Assembly (NCBI RefSeq): GCF_021183625.1
Contig: NZ_CP089214.1
Span: 2,108,001-2,172,000 of the forward strand
Direction of reading: 5' to 3'
Length of the DNA: 64,000 nucleotides
Source: Nocardia asteroides
GTDB lineage: Bacteria > Actinomycetota > Actinomycetes > Mycobacteriales > Mycobacteriaceae
Shown: piece after piece, positions 1-9,143 of the stretch
Numbering within the stretch: the first letter of the stretch is position 1
How the letters are laid out: every line of letters begins with the position of its first letter
Notes under the pieces: generated by a model
Database searches by the model: none
What the model was told of the DNA's origin: nothing
The model's input: the letters and a program-made list of their open reading frames with translations, nothing else
Program-made: the position numbers and the translations under genes

Positions 1-1465
1 CGGCCACGCCCACCGAGGGATTCGCGGTGAGCAGGGTGTCGATCCGGTCGGCGCGGAAGGGCGGGACGCACTCGGTGGTGACCGGTTGCAGCGGGAGCAC
101 GCCGGGGATGCGCTGGTTGGCGATGACCGAGTGGTCCGGCACCGCTGCGTCGAAGCCGTTGTCCCGCACCGATTCGGTGGCATAGCCCCGCCACCGGTAG
201 CGGGCGTCCCAGGCCGGGACCGGGAGCCAGTAGTTCTCGGCGGCCCGCACCGGCATCCGGCCGGTGACGTGGTGCGTGAGCCGCCCGGCGGTGTCGCCGA
301 TGACGATGCGGTTGGCCGGCTCGGCCCATCCCCGCAGCGCCGTCTCGACCGCGCCGGTCGAGGTCGCGAAGAGCAGGTCCAGCGCGGGGTCGAAGGTGAC
401 CTCGGGGTCGGCGAGCATGGGGGTGCGCAGGCTCAGCGCGAAGGCGGCGTCCGGGCCGCCGACGATGACCGGGCCGTTGCCGGTGACCACGATCTCGACC
501 GGCACCGGGGCGGCGTCGCGGACCAGGATCTGCTCGGTGTGCACGGCTGCCGGAGTGGGCCCATCGGGGGTCTCGGCGAGCACGCCGTCCGCGCTCCGGG
601 TGAGCTTCTCCAGGTAGAGGTCCTGGTAGTCGCCCATGGCATTGGTGATCCCCCACGCCACCGACCCGGCGTGCGCGAAGTGCGGCACCCCCGGGACGCC
701 CGCGAAGGCGAAGCCGACCACGTCGAACTCCGGCGCCGCCAGGTGGAACTGCTGGTAGATGCCGGGCAGCTCCAGGAACCGGTGCGGGTCACCGGCGATC
801 AGCGGCGCGCCGCTCGCGGTGCGGGCACCGGCGACGCCCCAGGCGTTGCTTCCGGAGATCGCGTCGCCGAAGGTCGTCGCATCCGGTTGCGCCCCGCCAG
901 CGTCGGGGAAGTGGCCGAGCAGCTCGGTGAGGAACGCCTCGTCCGGCCGCGCGGGCACGGTCGGCTCGGCGGGGTCGGCCCCTTCGCAGTCGAAGAGCGC
1001 CAGCGCGTCGAGGCCGAGCGCGCGGCAGGCGTGCAGCCGCCACAGCTTGGTGAGGAAACGCCCGAAGAGGATGTGGTGCACCAGGAACACCGCGATCGGG
1101 GTCCACGGCTGCCAGGGCGCGGGGCGGTGGCCGAACTCGGTGAGCTCGGGCGCCTCCGCGGCGTCCAGCGTGCTGTTGATGCCGTCCACGTAGGCGCCGA
1201 TCAGCGCGCGGGTGCGCGGCGACGACGCCTCGAGGATGCGGCGGGCGGCGGCGTCCATCCGGGAGCGGCGGGCGAATTCGTCCCAGCCGACGGCGGTCGC
1301 GCCGAACACCTCGGCGGTGCGGCCCTCGGCGCGCAGCCGCAGGAACTCCAGCTGCCAGGCCCGGTCCACGCCGCAGGCGACGCCCTGCCCGTACAGCGCA
1401 CCGGCGGCGGAATCGGCGCTGATGTGCGGGATGCCGCAGGCATCGCGGATGATCTCGATCGTCAC
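1..1465 (-). CDS. Penicillin-acylase family N-terminal nucleophile hydrolase (partial, runs off left edge)
   Basis: An open frame reads leftward from a GTG at 1465 to the window edge, about 488 codons without a stop. It begins with the family signature [12 protein letters not shown] and contains GSNAWGV, in which Ser206 would be the residue exposed by self-cleavage between the small and large chains of penicillin acylases (family knowledge). There is no signal peptide: the homology starts at residue 3. The start GTG overlaps the stop of the IucA/IucC gene (GTGA), so the two are translationally coupled. In pyoverdine biosynthesis the family member PvdQ removes an acyl chain from a siderophore precursor. 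By analogy this enzyme may trim an acylated intermediate, but PvdQ is periplasmic and this protein looks cytoplasmic. Substrate unknown; the family call is firm. Confidence 0.9.
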   Translation of the reverse strand, partial: MTIEIIRDACGIPHISADSAAGALYGQGVACGVDRAWQLEFLRLRAEGRTAEVFGATAVGWDEFARRSRMDAAARRILEASSPRTRALIGAYVDGINSTLDAAEAPELTEFGHRPAPWQPWTPIAVFLVHHILFGRFLTKLWRLHACRALGLDALALFDCEGADPAEPTVPARPDEAFLTELLGHFPDAGGAQPDATTFGDAISGSNAWGVAGARTASGAPLIAGDPHRFLELPGIYQQFHLAAPEFDVVGFAFAGVPGVPHFAHAGSVAWGITNAMGDYQDLYLEKLTRSADGVLAETPDGPTPAAVHTEQILVRDAAPVPVEIVVTGNGPVIVGGPDAAFALSLRTPMLADPEVTFDPALDLLFATSTGAVETALRGWAEPANRIVIGDTAGRLTHHVTGRMPVRAAENYWLPVPAWDARYRWRGYATESVRDNGFDAAVPDHSVIANQRIPGVLPLQPVTTECVPPFRADRIDTLLTANPSVGVA

Positions 1466-3243
1466 GGGACCGCGACCTCCCGCTCGGCGGGCCGGTACGC
1501 GGCGACCGGGTTGGCGAGGGCGTGGTCGCCCGCGACCAGGGTGGCGTAGGAGTTGCCGAGGTCGACCATGCGCTTGTTGTTGCCGAGCTGCAGCTGGTTC
1601 AGGTGGATGGCGGGGAAGGCGGGGGTGAAGAGATCCCAGCGGCGGAAGCGCTCCGCGAGCTCCGGGTGCCGCTCGCGGTAGTCGAGCAGGCTCGCCGCGA
1701 CCAGGGCCCAGAAGCGGTCGTCCGGCAGCAGGCCATCGGCGTGCAGGATCAGCGCGAGATGCCGCAGGAAGTCGTCGAAGACGTCGGAGAGGATGCCCAT
1801 GGCGCGGATCTCGTCCGGCTCCTCGGTCACCGCGCGGCGGGCCGCCTCGGGCAGCCCGGCGGGGTCGCCGAAGATCGAGACCTCCTCGCCGATGTCCTTG
1901 AGCACGGCGCGCACCGGCACCCCGGCGTCGAGCACCAGGATGAGGTTCTCGCCGTGCGGGGAGAACTTCAGCTCGTACCGGTAGAGCAGGTGCAGGATCG
2001 GGTGCAGGTAGCAGCGCAGGTAGCGGGTGAGCCACTCGGCGGCGGGCAGCCCGGAGCGCTCGACGAGGGCGCGCACCAGCGGCGTCCCCTCGTGATCGAC
2101 GTGCAGCAGCGCGGCCATGGTGGTGAGCTGCTGGCCCGGGCGGGCCAGCAGGACCGGGCTCTGCCGCCACAGCGCCGAGAGCAGCTTCCGGTACTCCGAG
2201 CCGGGCCGGGTGAGCGCGGTGAGCTCGGTGTTCCGGTAGCCGATGGCGGCGACCTCGTAGAGCACCGCGAAGCCGAGCTCGTCCAGGTAGGGGTCGCCGG
2301 CGAGCTGCTCGCGCACCCAGTCGTTGATCAGCGGGGTGGTGCGCATGTAGTCCGCCGACATCCCGCGGGTGAAGCCCATGTTGACGATGGAGAGCGCCAG
2401 CTTCACGTAGTGCCGCTCCGGCGTCGTGGTGTCGAAGAGCGAGCGGATGGACTGCTGCGGCTGGTACCGGTCCTCGGTCTCGCCGACCGGGACGATGCGC
2501 TGCTCGGCGAGGTCGATCGCGTAGACGCGCTGGATCCGCTCGGTCCACTGCCACGGGTGCACCGGCATGAAGTAGTAGTCGCCGGGGTCGAGGCCGCGGC
2601 CGGTGAGCACCGCGGTGAAGCGCGCGAGCGTCTCCGCCCCCAGCTCGGCCTCGACCAGCCCGGGGTAGTCGACGCCGGACATCGCGGCGAAATCGGTGTT
2701 CGCCCTGAGCACCGCCAGCCACGGCAGCGCGAACCGCGCGCCCCACTCCGGGGCGTAGCGCCGGACGTCGTCCGCGCTGAAGCCCAGCCTGCCCGCATTG
2801 GCGAGCAGGCAGGGGTGCCCCTCGGTCATGGTGCGCTCGATGGTCTGGAAGTCGGCGGCGGCCAGCTCGGCGGCCGGGATCCGCCGCTCGTCCGGGCGGC
2901 CCGCGCCGATCAGCAGGGTGTTGCGGAACTCCTCCAGGTACTCCGGCAGCGCCTCCGGCGCGATGCCGAGCGCGGTACCCAGGTCGATCACCAGGGCGAT
3001 GGCGTCGATCGGCAGCTCGGCGCCGTCGCGGGTGCGGCGCAGCGACGCCGGGTCGATGTGCCAGCTGTCCAGCGCGAGCAGCTCGGCGCGGAAGGCGTAC
3101 TCGGTGCGGCCGTCGCCGGAGCGCACCAGGTACGCCCCCGGCGCAGTGGTGTCCCAGCGGACGAAGCGCTCGTGGCAGAGCTCGGCCAGCACCTTGACCG
3201 CCATCCGGCGGTGGTAAGCGGGCCAGTACGAAGTGTGCGACAC
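1462..3243 (-). CDS. IucA/IucC family NRPS-independent siderophore (NIS) synthetase
   Basis: A 593-residue protein of normal family length (about 580-620). NIS synthetases adenylate a carboxylate such as citrate or succinate and condense it with an amine or hydroxylamine. Visible family stretches are [14 protein letters not shown] (about residue 228), the C-terminal [12 protein letters not shown] and the following [10 protein letters not shown], typical of the catalytic domain and the FhuF-like tail. The GTG start at 3243 has a GAGAGG ribosome site five bases upstream and lies 9 bp after the NRPS stop. The stop overlaps the acylase start (GTGA). Its position directly behind an NRPS that ends in a hydroxamate-type acyltransferase implies a hybrid NRPS/NIS product. 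The actual substrates cannot be read from the sequence. Confidence 0.93.
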   Translation of the reverse strand: MSHTSYWPAYHRRMAVKVLAELCHERFVRWDTTAPGAYLVRSGDGRTEYAFRAELLALDSWHIDPASLRRTRDGAELPIDAIALVIDLGTALGIAPEALPEYLEEFRNTLLIGAGRPDERRIPAAELAAADFQTIERTMTEGHPCLLANAGRLGFSADDVRRYAPEWGARFALPWLAVLRANTDFAAMSGVDYPGLVEAELGAETLARFTAVLTGRGLDPGDYYFMPVHPWQWTERIQRVYAIDLAEQRIVPVGETEDRYQPQQSIRSLFDTTTPERHYVKLALSIVNMGFTRGMSADYMRTTPLINDWVREQLAGDPYLDELGFAVLYEVAAIGYRNTELTALTRPGSEYRKLLSALWRQSPVLLARPGQQLTTMAALLHVDHEGTPLVRALVERSGLPAAEWLTRYLRCYLHPILHLLYRYELKFSPHGENLILVLDAGVPVRAVLKDIGEEVSIFGDPAGLPEAARRAVTEEPDEIRAMGILSDVFDDFLRHLALILHADGLLPDDRFWALVAASLLDYRERHPELAERFRRWDLFTPAFPAIHLNQLQLGNNKRMVDLGNSYATLVAGDHALANPVAAYRPAEREVAVP

Positions 3244-3252
3244 GTCGGCCTC

Positions 3253-6200
3253 TCAGGAATCGGTGCGCCGGAAGGCGGGGGCGAGGAAGCGGCCGTTGCC
3301 GGTGGCCCGGACGAAATCGGCGCGGGTGCAGTAGCTCAGCCGCGCCACCTTGTCGCCGACCGGGTGGTCGCCCGCCACCGCGAACCCGACCGCGGCGTTC
3401 AGCCGCTGTACGTCGAGGTTGCGGACGTCCGGCTCCACCACCACGCGCTCCGCGCCGAGCTCGAAGAACGCGGTGCGCATGATGTGCAGCATCACCGCGC
3501 CGGTGAAGCCGCTGAGCCTGCGGTCGGTGCTCGCCACCAGCAGGTGCATGCCGATATCGCCGGGCTCGGCGGCGTAGCCGGTGCCGGGAGCGGTCAGCTC
3601 GCTGGTCGCCGGGTTGTAGAGCTCGAAGAGGAACTCACGAGTGCCCTCGTAGTACCCGATGCGCAGCCCGTACTTCGGGTCGCCGCCGATCTCGGCGCTG
3701 TGCCGGATGAGCTCATCGACCTCGGCGACGGTGCTGTTCAGCATCCCCCAGTACGCGGCCTTGGGGTCGGTGAGCCAGCCGTGCGCGATCTCCGCGTCCC
3801 GCTCGGGCTCCATCGGCCGCGACTCGAACGGGTAGTGCGGTGTGGCACCGGCGATCTCGTCCTCGACCTCGGTGTCGGTGAGTCGCAGCACGGCGAGCAC
3901 GGTCTCCGCGACCCGGCCCGCGCGCTCGCCCTCCAGCTCGGTGATGCGCTCGGCCAGCCCGGCCACCGAGCGGCGCACGAAGATGTCGGCCACCGTGAGA
4001 TCGGGGGTGTCCAGCCACTGCCTGGCCTGCGCCACGAAGGCGGTGGCGAGCACGGAATCGCCGCCGAGCGCGAGGAAGTCGTCGGTGACGCCGAGCGGGC
4101 GGGTCGGCAGGATCTCGCCGAGCACGGTGACCAGCGCCCGCTCCAGCGGGGTGCGCGGCTCGACCGCGGCCCGCTCGTCGGCGCCTGCCAGCTCGCGGAT
4201 CCTCGCTCGGTCGTACTTGCCGTTGGCGGTCAGCGGCAGCGCCTCGACCAGGGTGATCGTGCGCGGGATCATGTGCGGCGGCAGCACGTCGGCGAGCGCG
4301 GTGCGCAGCGCCTCGCCGTCGGCCGCGCCGTCGGCCGCGCCGACGACCGCGGCGCGCAGCTCGCGCCCGTCCGACCAGGCCACCGCCGCGCGCACCGCGT
4401 CCAGGCCGAGCAGCCCGGCCTCGACCTCGCCGAGCTCGACCCGGTAGCCGCGCACCTTGACCATGTGGTCGGCGCGGCCGAGGAACTCCAGGAAGCCGCC
4501 GGGGAGGTAGCGGGCCAGGTCGCCGGTGCGGTACCAGCGCACGCCGTCGCGCAGCAGGAAGCGGTCGGCGGTGCGCTCCGGATCGGCGCGGTAGCCGTCG
4601 GCGACGCCGGCGCCGCCGATCCAGAGCTCGCCGGGGACCAGGTCCGGCCGGTCCCGCCCGGCGGCGTCGACCACCCGGCAGCGCACCCCCGCCAGCGGGG
4701 TGCCGTACGGCACGAAGGCGGCGCCCGCAGGCACCCGCGGCGCCTCGCAGACGGTGGAGTGGATGGCCGTCTCGGTCGTGCCGCCGAGCCCGGCCACCCG
4801 GCACTCCGGGAGCTGGGCCGCGACCCGGTCGAGCAGCGCGACGTCGACCTTGTCGCCGCCGAGCAGCACCACGCGCAGCGATTCCGGCAGCGGGACCAGG
4901 TCGAGCAGCATCCCGAGGATCGACGGCACGCAGTTCAGCACCGTCACCGACCGCTCGGCGAGCAGCCGGGCCCAGGTGTCGACCCTGGTGTGCTCGTCGT
5001 CGCCGGGGACGACGACGGCGCCGCCCACCGCGAGCGGGGCGAAGATGTCGAAGACCGAGAGGTCGAACTCCAGCGAGGAGACCTGCAGTGTTCGGTCCTC
5101 CGGGCCGAGTTCGTACCGCTCGACCAGGTCGGTGAGGGTCGCGACCGCCGCCCGGTGCGGCACCTGCACGCCCTTGGGCAGCCCGGTCGAGCCGGAGGTG
5201 AAGAGCACGTAGGCGAGGTCGTCCGGGCCGACCGGCACCGGCTCGGCCGGGTCGGCTTCGCGGGCCGCGCCGATCTCCAGCGCCACCGCGTCCGGCCAGG
5301 CCGCTGGCCGGTTCGTGAGCACCGCGGCCGGTGCCGCCACCGCGGCGATGCGCTCCCGGCGGGCGGCGGGCTGAGCCGGGGCCAGCGGGACGTAGGCGGC
5401 GCCCGCGGTGAGCACGCCGAGCGCGGCCGCGACCTGGTCGCCGCCCTTGGGCAGATCGATGACGACGGTGTCGCCGGTCCGCACCCCGGCGGCGCGCAGC
5501 GCGCCGGCGATCCGGCGGGCCTCGTCGGCGAGCTCGGCGTGCGAGCGGGTGCGGTCGTCCGCGACGACCGCGGGGGCGGCGCCGCGCCGCTCGGCCAGGG
5601 CGAGCACCCGGCCGTGCAGGGTGCCGTCGAAGTGCGCGGTCTCCGGCAGCGGCCGCTCGGCCGCGAGCCGCTGGGCGCGGAGCTCGTCCGCGAGCGGGTC
5701 GGGGGCCGGGATGTCCCAGTCGCCCGCGATGAGCAGGTCGAGCAGCCGCACGTAGTAGCCGAACATGGCCTCGGCGGCGCCGGGCTCCAGGTCGGACGCC
5801 CGCACGTCCCAGTTCAGCAGCAGGGTGCCTGCGAGCTCGGTGACCTGGGCGTCGAGCAGCACCTGCGGGCCCTGCGAGACGATCCAGGACGGCTCGCCGA
5901 GCACCTCGGTGACGGCGGGCGAGAACAGCTCGCCCAGCCCCAGCGCGCTGGTGAAGACCACCGGCGAGACCACCGGCTCGCCGCGGTGCCTGCCGAGCTC
6001 GCGCAGCACCTCCAGCCCGCCGACGCTGCCGTGCGCGGCCGCCTCGTGCAGCGCGGTGCGCATGGCGCCCGCCCGCTCGGCGAGCGTGCGGGGTTCGGTG
6101 AGGTCGACGTCGACGAGCAGCGAGGAGGTGAAGTCGCCGACCACCCGCTCCACGTCGGGGTGCACCGGCTCGCGGTCGAAGAGCGGGACGGTGAGCAGGA

Positions 6201-7248
6201 AGCGCGGGCTCGCCGACCAGGCGCCGACCGCCTCCGCGAAGACCGCGGCCACCGCCGCCGCCGGGGTGGTGCCGCGCCGGTGCGCCTGCTCCTCGAGCCG
6301 CTTGCGGTCGGCGGCGTCGATGGCGTGGTGCAGCCGCACCGTGCCGGGCGCGGTCGCGCCGCGCCGGGCCGCCTCGTTCAGCGGCAGCTCGGGCGGGCCG
6401 GGCAGGTGCGGAATCCGCTCCCGCCACCAGGCCAGGTCGGCGTCCTTCGGCACCCGGCCGGTGCGGGCCGCGGAGAGCGCGGGGAAGGTGACGCCGAGCG
6501 GGGGCAGCGTCTCGCCGCGGTAGAGCCGGGCCAGGTCGTCGACCAGGACCCGGTAGCTCATGGCGTCGGCGGCGATCATGTCCACGTCCAGGTGCACCCG
6601 GGTGCGGCCGTCGCCGAGCAGGCTGAGCTCGGCGCGCAGCACGGCGCCGTCCTCGATCGGCAGCGCGCGGTGCGTGCCGTCCCGGCGCAGCTCGGCCAGT
6701 GCCCGCTCGGGGTCGGGCACGGCGCGCAGGTCGTGCACCGCGATCGCCTCCGGGTGCGCGGCGCCGATCACCTGGGTGCCGTCCGGCAGTACCCGCACCC
6801 GGAGCATGGGGTGCCGCTCCAGCAGCGCGGCGACCGCGGCCTCGAACCGCTCCGGCGCGGCCAGCGCGCCGTCGAACTCGATGTACAGGTGCGCGGCGAC
6901 CCCGCCGAAGGCGTGGCTGTGCGAGCGGCCGATCCAGTACGCGTGCTGCATGGGCGCCAGCGGGAACGGTTCGGTCGCGACGATGTCGGGAAGTGCCACT
7001 TCCGGCTCGCCGAGTTCACCGAGCAACAGGGTGGTCCAGGAGCGCAATGTGGGGTTGGCGGCCAGGCGGGCGAAATCGATGTCGTGGCCGCGCTTCCGCC
7101 ATCTGCCGGAGAGCCGCATCATGCGCAGGGAATCCAGCCCCTGCTGGATCAGATCACCGTCGAAATCCAGCGATTCCGGCGCGATTCCCAGTACCGATCC
7201 GACTTCCGCCCGGACGTCGAAATCCGTCTCCGAACGAACGACCACCAT
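3253..7248 (-). CDS. MbtB-like siderophore NRPS: ArCP-Cy-A-PCP with C-terminal AlcB/RhbD-type acyltransferase
   Basis: A 1331-residue single-module NRPS. Residues 1-80 form an aryl carrier protein ([12 protein letters not shown], phosphopantetheine Ser40). Residues 90-510 form a heterocyclisation domain with DMIAADAMS, the Cy signature DxxxxDxxS in place of the condensation HHxxxDG. Residues 540-1025 form an adenylation domain ([30 protein letters not shown]). A PCP follows ([10 protein letters not shown], Ser1065). Residues 1136-1331 form a siderophore GNAT acyltransferase ([17 protein letters not shown]). The hand-read specificity code is DLFNLGLIHK, 7 of 10 identical to the cysteine code DLYNLSLIWK, so a thiazoline is predicted. 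MbtB proteins normally end in a thioesterase; none is present. I chose ATG 7248 over TTG 7254 because an AGAGG lies 8 bases before the ATG and only 2 before the TTG. The aryl-AMP ligase that would load the ArCP is not in the window. Confidence 0.93.
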   Translation of the reverse strand: MVVVRSETDFDVRAEVGSVLGIAPESLDFDGDLIQQGLDSLRMMRLSGRWRKRGHDIDFARLAANPTLRSWTTLLLGELGEPEVALPDIVATEPFPLAPMQHAYWIGRSHSHAFGGVAAHLYIEFDGALAAPERFEAAVAALLERHPMLRVRVLPDGTQVIGAAHPEAIAVHDLRAVPDPERALAELRRDGTHRALPIEDGAVLRAELSLLGDGRTRVHLDVDMIAADAMSYRVLVDDLARLYRGETLPPLGVTFPALSAARTGRVPKDADLAWWRERIPHLPGPPELPLNEAARRGATAPGTVRLHHAIDAADRKRLEEQAHRRGTTPAAAVAAVFAEAVGAWSASPRFLLTVPLFDREPVHPDVERVVGDFTSSLLVDVDLTEPRTLAERAGAMRTALHEAAAHGSVGGLEVLRELGRHRGEPVVSPVVFTSALGLGELFSPAVTEVLGEPSWIVSQGPQVLLDAQVTELAGTLLLNWDVRASDLEPGAAEAMFGYYVRLLDLLIAGDWDIPAPDPLADELRAQRLAAERPLPETAHFDGTLHGRVLALAERRGAAPAVVADDRTRSHAELADEARRIAGALRAAGVRTGDTVVIDLPKGGDQVAAALGVLTAGAAYVPLAPAQPAARRERIAAVAAPAAVLTNRPAAWPDAVALEIGAAREADPAEPVPVGPDDLAYVLFTSGSTGLPKGVQVPHRAAVATLTDLVERYELGPEDRTLQVSSLEFDLSVFDIFAPLAVGGAVVVPGDDEHTRVDTWARLLAERSVTVLNCVPSILGMLLDLVPLPESLRVVLLGGDKVDVALLDRVAAQLPECRVAGLGGTTETAIHSTVCEAPRVPAGAAFVPYGTPLAGVRCRVVDAAGRDRPDLVPGELWIGGAGVADGYRADPERTADRFLLRDGVRWYRTGDLARYLPGGFLEFLGRADHMVKVRGYRVELGEVEAGLLGLDAVRAAVAWSDGRELRAAVVGAADGAADGEALRTALADVLPPHMIPRTITLVEALPLTANGKYDRARIRELAGADERAAVEPRTPLERALVTVLGEILPTRPLGVTDDFLALGGDSVLATAFVAQARQWLDTPDLTVADIFVRRSVAGLAERITELEGERAGRVAETVLAVLRLTDTEVEDEIAGATPHYPFESRPMEPERDAEIAHGWLTDPKAAYWGMLNSTVAEVDELIRHSAEIGGDPKYGLRIGYYEGTREFLFELYNPATSELTAPGTGYAAEPGDIGMHLLVASTDRRLSGFTGAVMLHIMRTAFFELGAERVVVEPDVRNLDVQRLNAAVGFAVAGDHPVGDKVARLSYCTRADFVRATGNGRFLAPAFRRTDS

Positions 7249-7269
7249 CGACAACGCCTCTCACAGAGT

Positions 7270-7288
7270 TTTACTTAGGGTACCCTAA
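7270..7288. promoter_or_regulatory. Putative IdeR/DtxR-type iron box upstream of the NRPS
   Basis: TTTACTTAGGGTACCCTAA matches the IdeR consensus TTAGGTTAGGCTAACCTAA at 14 of 19 positions and contains a perfect 14-bp palindrome TTAGGGTACCCTAA (7275-7288). It lies 21 bp upstream of the NRPS start, where a bound repressor would block transcription, and downstream of the irtB stop. It suggests that NRPS-NIS-acylase form an iron-repressed unit. The spacing of the inner arms differs from the classic box. Confidence 0.6.
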
Positions 7289-7403
7289 TTCGCCGCCCTG
7301 TCGAGTGTGATCTGTTGTGGCACAACAGCATTCACCTGAAACGGGCGCGCAGATATACCGTGCCGTTTCCGGCCCGTTCGACAGTCTTTTTCGGTTGTGC
7401 GCG

Positions 7404-9143
7404 TCAGCCGACACCGGCGGATATCCGCCAGCCGGCCGCGTCGTTCTGCTGCCACCAGAAATCGGCGAACCGGCCGGAGGCGGCGAGCAGCTCCTGCACG
7501 GTGCCGTCCTCGACCACCCGGCCGTCCTCGACGAAGAGCACCCGGTCGGCGCCGGCGATCGTGCTGAGCCGGTGCGTCACCACGATGCGGGTCCGGCGCT
7601 GCGGGTCGTTGGTGACGGCGGCGACCACCGCCGCCTCGTTCTCCGCGTCCAGCGCGCTGGTTCCCTCGTCCACCGCGAGCACGGCGGAGGGCTTGAGCAG
7701 TGCCCGCGCGATCGAGACCCGCTGCCGCTCACCGCCGGAGAGCGCCGTGCCCGCCTCGCCGACCACGGTGTCGAGGCCGTCCGGCAGCCGCTCCGCGAAC
7801 TCGTCGACCCTGGCCAGCCGGAGCGCGGTGGCGAGCCGCTCCCCGTCCGCGCCGGGGTCGCCTGCGAGCACGTTCTCCCTGATGGTCCCGGCGAAGAGGT
7901 ACGGCTGCTGGAAGACGACGGCGGCCGCCGCGGGCCTGGCCGCCGGGTCGAGCGCACCGAGATCGGCGCCGCCGACCAGCACGGTGCCCGCGTCCGGCGC
8001 CTCCAGCCCCGCGACCAGCGCGAGGATCGTGCTCTTGCCCGCGCCGGACGGCCCGACGATCGCGGTGACCTCGCCCGCGCCGAACTCGATATCCAGTCCG
8101 GCGAGCACCCGGTCGGCGCCGTAGCCGAAGTGCACGTCGCGCAGCTCGACGGGGGCACCGGCGGCCGCGGCGGGCGGCTCGGTCGCACCGGACGCCGGGC
8201 CCGGCGCGGCGGTGACGGTCCTGATGTCGCGCAGCGTGTTCCGCGCGCTCTCCAGCGCGCCGGAGAGGTCGCCGATGGCGGCGAACGGCTCCAGGAACCG
8301 GACAACGACGACGATCAGCGCGATGGCCTCCGGCACGCCGATGCTGCCGCGCACCGCGAGCCAGGCGGTGGTGCCCGCCAGCGCGAGCAGCGCCAGCTGG
8401 CTCGCCAGCCCGAAGAGCACCTGCCCGGGAATGCTGAGCAGCAGCAGCCGGACGGTCGCGCCGTGCTGCGCGTCCAGCGCCGCGCCGGTCTCGCTGCGCG
8501 CAGGCGCCACCCGCCCGGCCGCGCGCAGCGCCGCCTGGGTGCGGGCGAATTCCAGGATGCGTGCGGTGAGCGCGCTGTTCGTGTCGGTGGCGACCCTGTC
8601 GGCGGTGCGGGTGAGCCGCAGCGTCGCCGCCAGCGCGCCGAGCAGCAGCACCACCGCGAGCAGCGCGACGACCCCCAGTTGCCAGGCGATCGGCAGCAGC
8701 GCGAGCCCGATCGCGATCGGCAGCAGCAGCCCCTGGATGACCGGGGTCATCAGGTAGCCGACCATGCCGACCAGCTCCGGCCCGGTGGCCGCGATGGCCC
8801 GGCGGGTGATCGCCGAGTTCTCCGCGTCGAACCAGCGCAGCGGAATCCGCGCCACCTGCGCGGAGACGGTGCGCTGCGCCGAATCGAGAATGCCGAAGCC
8901 GAGGTCGAAGCCGACCCGGGAGGCGACCGAGTCCACGATCCAACCGGCCACGACCGCGCCGGTCAGCGCGCCGACCCAGGGCCACGCCGCCGCCGGATCG
9001 GCGCCGAAGAGCGCGGTGACCAGCGGCACGATCAGCACCACCGCGACCGCGCGGAGCAGCGTGGAGACGACGGTCAGCGTCAGGTAGCCGGCGAAGAGCC
9101 TGCGCCGTGCGGCCGGGACGAGGGCGAGAACGGTGCCGATCAT
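7404..9143 (-). CDS. irtB: IrtB-like ABC half transporter (TMD-NBD), siderophore uptake
   Basis: A 579-residue protein, the same length as M. tuberculosis IrtB as I recall it. The first ~300 residues hold about six membrane segments. The ATPase domain has Walker [11 protein letters not shown], signature LSGGERQR, Walker [13 protein letters not shown] and the switch histidine in VTHRLSTI. The start ATG overlaps the stop of the upstream SIP-ABC gene (ATGA at 9143-9140), so the pair is translated together, as expected for the two halves of the IrtAB heterodimer. IrtAB imports ferric siderophore in mycobacteria despite an exporter fold (family knowledge). Here it sits between the two iron boxes and directly before the siderophore NRPS, which supports the same role. 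Confidence 0.9.
   Translation of the reverse strand: MIGTVLALVPAARRRLFAGYLTLTVVSTLLRAVAVVLIVPLVTALFGADPAAAWPWVGALTGAVVAGWIVDSVASRVGFDLGFGILDSAQRTVSAQVARIPLRWFDAENSAITRRAIAATGPELVGMVGYLMTPVIQGLLLPIAIGLALLPIAWQLGVVALLAVVLLLGALAATLRLTRTADRVATDTNSALTARILEFARTQAALRAAGRVAPARSETGAALDAQHGATVRLLLLSIPGQVLFGLASQLALLALAGTTAWLAVRGSIGVPEAIALIVVVVRFLEPFAAIGDLSGALESARNTLRDIRTVTAAPGPASGATEPPAAAAGAPVELRDVHFGYGADRVLAGLDIEFGAGEVTAIVGPSGAGKSTILALVAGLEAPDAGTVLVGGADLGALDPAARPAAAAVVFQQPYLFAGTIRENVLAGDPGADGERLATALRLARVDEFAERLPDGLDTVVGEAGTALSGGERQRVSIARALLKPSAVLAVDEGTSALDAENEAAVVAAVTNDPQRRTRIVVTHRLSTIAGADRVLFVEDGRVVEDGTVQELLAASGRFADFWWQQNDAAGWRISAGVG

Noticed and set aside
7249..7254. TTG start for the NRPS
   Set aside because: The ribosome site is only 2 bases from the TTG but 8 from the ATG at 7248.
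1522..7278. A 1918-codon open frame on the plus strand
   Set aside because: It lies entirely antisense to the NIS and NRPS genes, whose domains are unmistakable. Long antisense frames are expected at this GC content, and the translation is Arg/Gly/Glu/His-rich without any domain.
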